This document shows positions 34,496 to 36,138 of a DNA stretch of 36,138 nucleotides, piece by piece; position 1 is the stretch's first letter, and each line of letters begins with the position of its first letter. The notes below the pieces were generated by a model. The model did not search any database. It had not been told where the DNA came from and worked only from the letters and a program-made list of their open reading frames with translations. The translations under genes and the position numbers were made by a program. The DNA is taken from contig SVJW01000014.1 in NCBI GenBank assembly GCA_015068735.1, forward strand, positions 1 to 36,138. Reading direction: 5' to 3'. This DNA comes from Oscillospiraceae bacterium. GTDB taxonomy: Bacteria; Bacillota; Clostridia; UMGS1883.

Positions 34496-35356
34496 ATGGA
34501 ATTATTACAACTCAGGTATTTTTGCAATGCAGCAGAAACTCAGAATTTTTCAAAAACAGCACAAAAGTTTAATGTACCTGCATCAAACATATCACAATGC
34601 ATTAAAAGGTTAGAAGATGAGTTAAATATTAAACTTTTCATAAGAACGGCTAACAAAGTTACTCTCAGCAATGACGGAAAATGCTTTTATGATAAGATTC
34701 GTACGGCTCTTCATGAGATTGACAATGCAAAAGAAAGCATTTCTTCAAAAAATGATAAAATAGTGAAAGTATGCGTCTCATCAAACAGACGCGTTACAAT
34801 GAGTGCCATAGAAAAATTCCGCAGACAAAATCCGGATATTCTGATTGAAATAACCAACGGGAAACCCGTTGAAGGACAATCTTACGATCTTATTATCGCA
34901 GGAGAAGAACTTGAAAATCTGTCATTAAACCGAAAACTGATAACCTCAGAAGGAATAGCTCTTGCTGTAGGAAAAGATAATGCTTTATCTTCAAAAAATG
35001 AAATAACAAACGAAGATTTATCTTCGCAGCAATTCATAAGCATGAACAAAGATAGCAGTATGTATAACACCATGCAGAAAATTTGCAACGAAATCGGTTT
35101 TAACCCTCAAATTATAATTCAATGCGATGATCCGTTCTATGTAAGAAAATGCGTTGAATCGGGGCTCGGCATAACTTTCTTTCCCGAAATTTCATGGAAA
35201 GGACAGTTTTCCGACAATGTTGTTATAAAAAAGGTTAAGAACTTCAAACGTAATATATATGCTTATTGGGATGAAAACTCCTATAACAAGAAGTATGCAG
35301 ATTCCTTTCTTTCTGTTCTTGAGCAGGAATTTCTGTTAGAAAAAAATGAAATTTAA
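34496..35356 (+). CDS. LysR-family transcriptional regulator
   Basis: From ATG 34496 the protein has 286 residues. The N-terminal winged HTH is typical (LLQLRYFCNAAETQNFSKTAQKFNVPASNISQCIKRLEDELNIKLF, 3-48). The effector-binding domain (about 88-280) has two periplasmic-binding-like lobes, with SNRRVTMSAIEKFRRQNPDILIEI as the first strand-helix. A GTG at 34487 is in frame but the ATG fits the family start (MELLQLRYF). It is divergent from the HTH-serine dehydratase gene, sharing a control region with a 10-bp-arm palindrome, so it probably regulates that gene in response to serine or a related metabolite. The effector is not determinable from sequence. Confidence 0.9.
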   Translation: MELLQLRYFCNAAETQNFSKTAQKFNVPASNISQCIKRLEDELNIKLFIRTANKVTLSNDGKCFYDKIRTALHEIDNAKESISSKNDKIVKVCVSSNRRVTMSAIEKFRRQNPDILIEITNGKPVEGQSYDLIIAGEELENLSLNRKLITSEGIALAVGKDNALSSKNEITNEDLSSQQFISMNKDSSMYNTMQKICNEIGFNPQIIIQCDDPFYVRKCVESGLGITFFPEISWKGQFSDNVVIKKVKNFKRNIYAYWDENSYNKKYADSFLSVLEQEFLLEKNEI

Positions 35357-35366
35357 AAGACGAAGA

Positions 35367-35408
35367 AAAAAGCAAGCATAAACCTTAGTTTACACTTGCT
35401 TTTTTTGG
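35367..35408 (+). terminator. Terminator of the LysR gene
   Basis: AAAAAAGCAAG pairs with CTTGCTTTTTT across an 18-nt loop, with a long T run, starting about 12 bp after the lysR stop. Confidence 0.75.
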
Positions 35409-35428
35409 GAAATAACTCTAATTTTGAT

Positions 35429-35501
35429 AAAAGGTTCATACAGGGCTTTTTTGCACCCCCTATGTTTTATGGGTATGAACCTTTTTATAAAGGGGGGTGC
35501 A
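35429..35501. repeat. Two interleaved inverted repeats
   Basis: Pair 1: AAAAGGTTCATAC at 35429-35441 and GTATGAACCTTTT at 35473-35485 (13 bp, perfect). Pair 2: TGCACCCCC at 35452-35460 and GGGGGTGCA at 35493-35501 (9 bp, perfect). The left arm of pair 2 lies in the loop of pair 1, and its right arm lies beyond pair 1. The two stems are thus mutually exclusive or form a pseudoknot. It lies between the LysR terminator and the small acidic gene. Function unknown; possibilities include a regulatory RNA, a terminator or an insertion scar. Confidence 0.6.
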
Positions 35502-35573
35502 TTTGTAAATTAAACATCGTCAGAGCTTTTTTTGAGCGTAACATAAGTACCGTATTTTTGTAAAAAAGCTACA

Positions 35574-35747
35574 TCAGTCATCTTCATCGTCCCAGGAGGA
35601 AACAAAATGGATTTCGCTTGAATCCATATCCATTGCCATATTATCCGACATTCGCATCATCATATTCCCGTCAGAATCGAATCCCAAATTGTCTGATGTA
35701 GAAAAGATGAAATCGCCGTCCTCTAAATCTAAAATTGGTTCTGCCAT
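35574..35747 (-). CDS. Very acidic 57-residue protein downstream of HNH gene
   Basis: The product (MAEPILDLEDGDFIFSTSDN...SSWDDEDD) has 13 Asp and 4 Glu but only one Arg, no Lys and one His. It also carries eight Met, six of them within residues 29-39. There is no signal peptide. SD GGAGGC stands before the ATG at 35747, directly after the HNH stop, so the two genes form an operon. Such charge is typical of DNA-mimic or nuclease-inhibitor proteins, so it could be an immunity or control factor for the nuclease. That is inference; I recognise no family. Confidence 0.72.
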   Translation of the reverse strand: MAEPILDLEDGDFIFSTSDNLGFDSDGNMMMRMSDNMAMDMDSSEIHFVSSWDDEDD

Positions 35748-35760
35748 TTGCTTTGCCTCC

Positions 35761-36102
35761 TTAATTAAGCTTTACTATTTGATGTTCTCGCGTTCCATAA
35801 ATCTTTTGCACTTGATAGAGACAGTCGTCAATCCAATAAGTAATCTTATCTTCCGCCTCATCGTTTGTGTAAATGTTTGTGCAAATCAAGTTGTGCTTTT
35901 CATTCGTACCGCCACAAGAAAGCGGAAGTATGTGATGAATATTCCATCCGCAATAAATTATTTCGCCCCAATGATTCACACAAAAATTTTCGTTTCCATA
36001 TCCGTCTCGGTACATAAGATTTCCGTGAAAGTCCTCGGCAAATTGAGAATTGCCAAAACATTCTTCCCACAAACGAAGTGCATTTGCTTTGCAAATTTTC
36101 AT
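35761..36102 (-). CDS. HNH endonuclease-like protein
   Basis: From ATG 36102 (SD GGAGGTG six bases upstream) the protein has 113 residues. The HNH motif is NIHHILPLSCGGTNEKHNLICTN, near 66-88: paired His, the central Asn and the final His of the beta-beta-alpha-metal fold. The N-terminal part (LRLWEECFGNSQFAEDFHGNLMYRDGYGN) resembles the entry domain of small phage or mobile HNH proteins. It would nick or cleave DNA, or act as a toxin. It heads a two-gene unit with the acidic protein. The flanks differ from the housekeeping block, so it may be accessory DNA. The specific target is unknown. Confidence 0.78.
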   Translation of the reverse strand: MKICKANALRLWEECFGNSQFAEDFHGNLMYRDGYGNENFCVNHWGEIIYCGWNIHHILPLSCGGTNEKHNLICTNIYTNDEAEDKITYWIDDCLYQVQKIYGTREHQIVKLN

Positions 36103-36138
36103 TGTATCACCTCCAACTCGGATCAAAAATAAAAAGTC

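Noticed and set aside
35524..35570. AGCTTTTTT/AAAAAAGCT repeat pair as a terminator of the acidic gene
   Set aside because: The stem is almost all A-T with a 28-nt loop, so support is too weak to list.
35689..36132. 147-codon plus-strand ORF opposite the HNH gene
   Set aside because: The minus strand has an HNH motif and two good SDs; this is its shadow.

Overview
The window is AT-rich, low-GC Firmicute DNA. It most likely comes from an anaerobic spore-forming Clostridia lineage. The grounds are a stand-alone spoVAE, a DacF-type carboxypeptidase, HPr kinase, WhiA, RapZ, a DUF4317 protein, an iron-sulfur L-serine dehydratase, and consensus SD and sigma-A promoter sequences throughout. I cannot name a genus.

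Region 1 (1 to about 3920) is the right end of an integrated element. It carries a Rep_trans/MobT-like replication initiator, a Tn916-Xis-like small HTH protein, a cytoplasmic trypsin-like serine protease, and an opposing HTH plus short HipA-like kinase pair. It ends at a 56-base 3' half of tRNA-Leu(UAA) that starts exactly in the anticodon loop, which I read as the attachment-site remnant. Three tandem 11-bp repeats sit about 130 bp inside that end. No integrase is in the window, so integrase and intact tRNA are expected to the left.

Region 2 (3921 to 9918) is chromosomal backbone: a hexuronate operon (mannonate dehydratase, SDR fructuronate reductase, Gfo/Idh oxidoreductase) and a trkA-trkH potassium uptake operon, both on the minus strand.

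Region 3 (9919 to 26128) is a continuous minus-strand run of sixteen named genes plus one small one, transcribed in the order pyrH, frr, uppS, cdsA, dxr, rseP, nusB, xseA, xseB, ispA, prfA, hprK, murB, rapZ, whiA, dnaE, small ORF. Gaps are tiny or negative, so it looks like one very long housekeeping operon (nucleotide, isoprenoid/undecaprenyl, phospholipid, wall, translation, replication).

Region 4 (26138 to 35409) holds spoVAE with a forespore-type promoter, dacF, a small P-loop protein, ligA, a secreted protein with five degenerate repeats, a DUF4317 protein, and a serine dehydratase with a fused N-terminal HTH domain. A LysR gene lies divergent from the last, with a strong palindrome between the two promoters.

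Region 5 (35410 to the end) is accessory: interleaved inverted repeats, then an HNH nuclease gene followed by a 57-residue, extremely acidic protein.

The most unusual material is the element end (protease plus HipA-like kinase cargo), the HTH-serine dehydratase fusion with its divergent control region, the repeat protein, the dacF start buried in a terminator-like hairpin, and the HNH/acidic protein pair.
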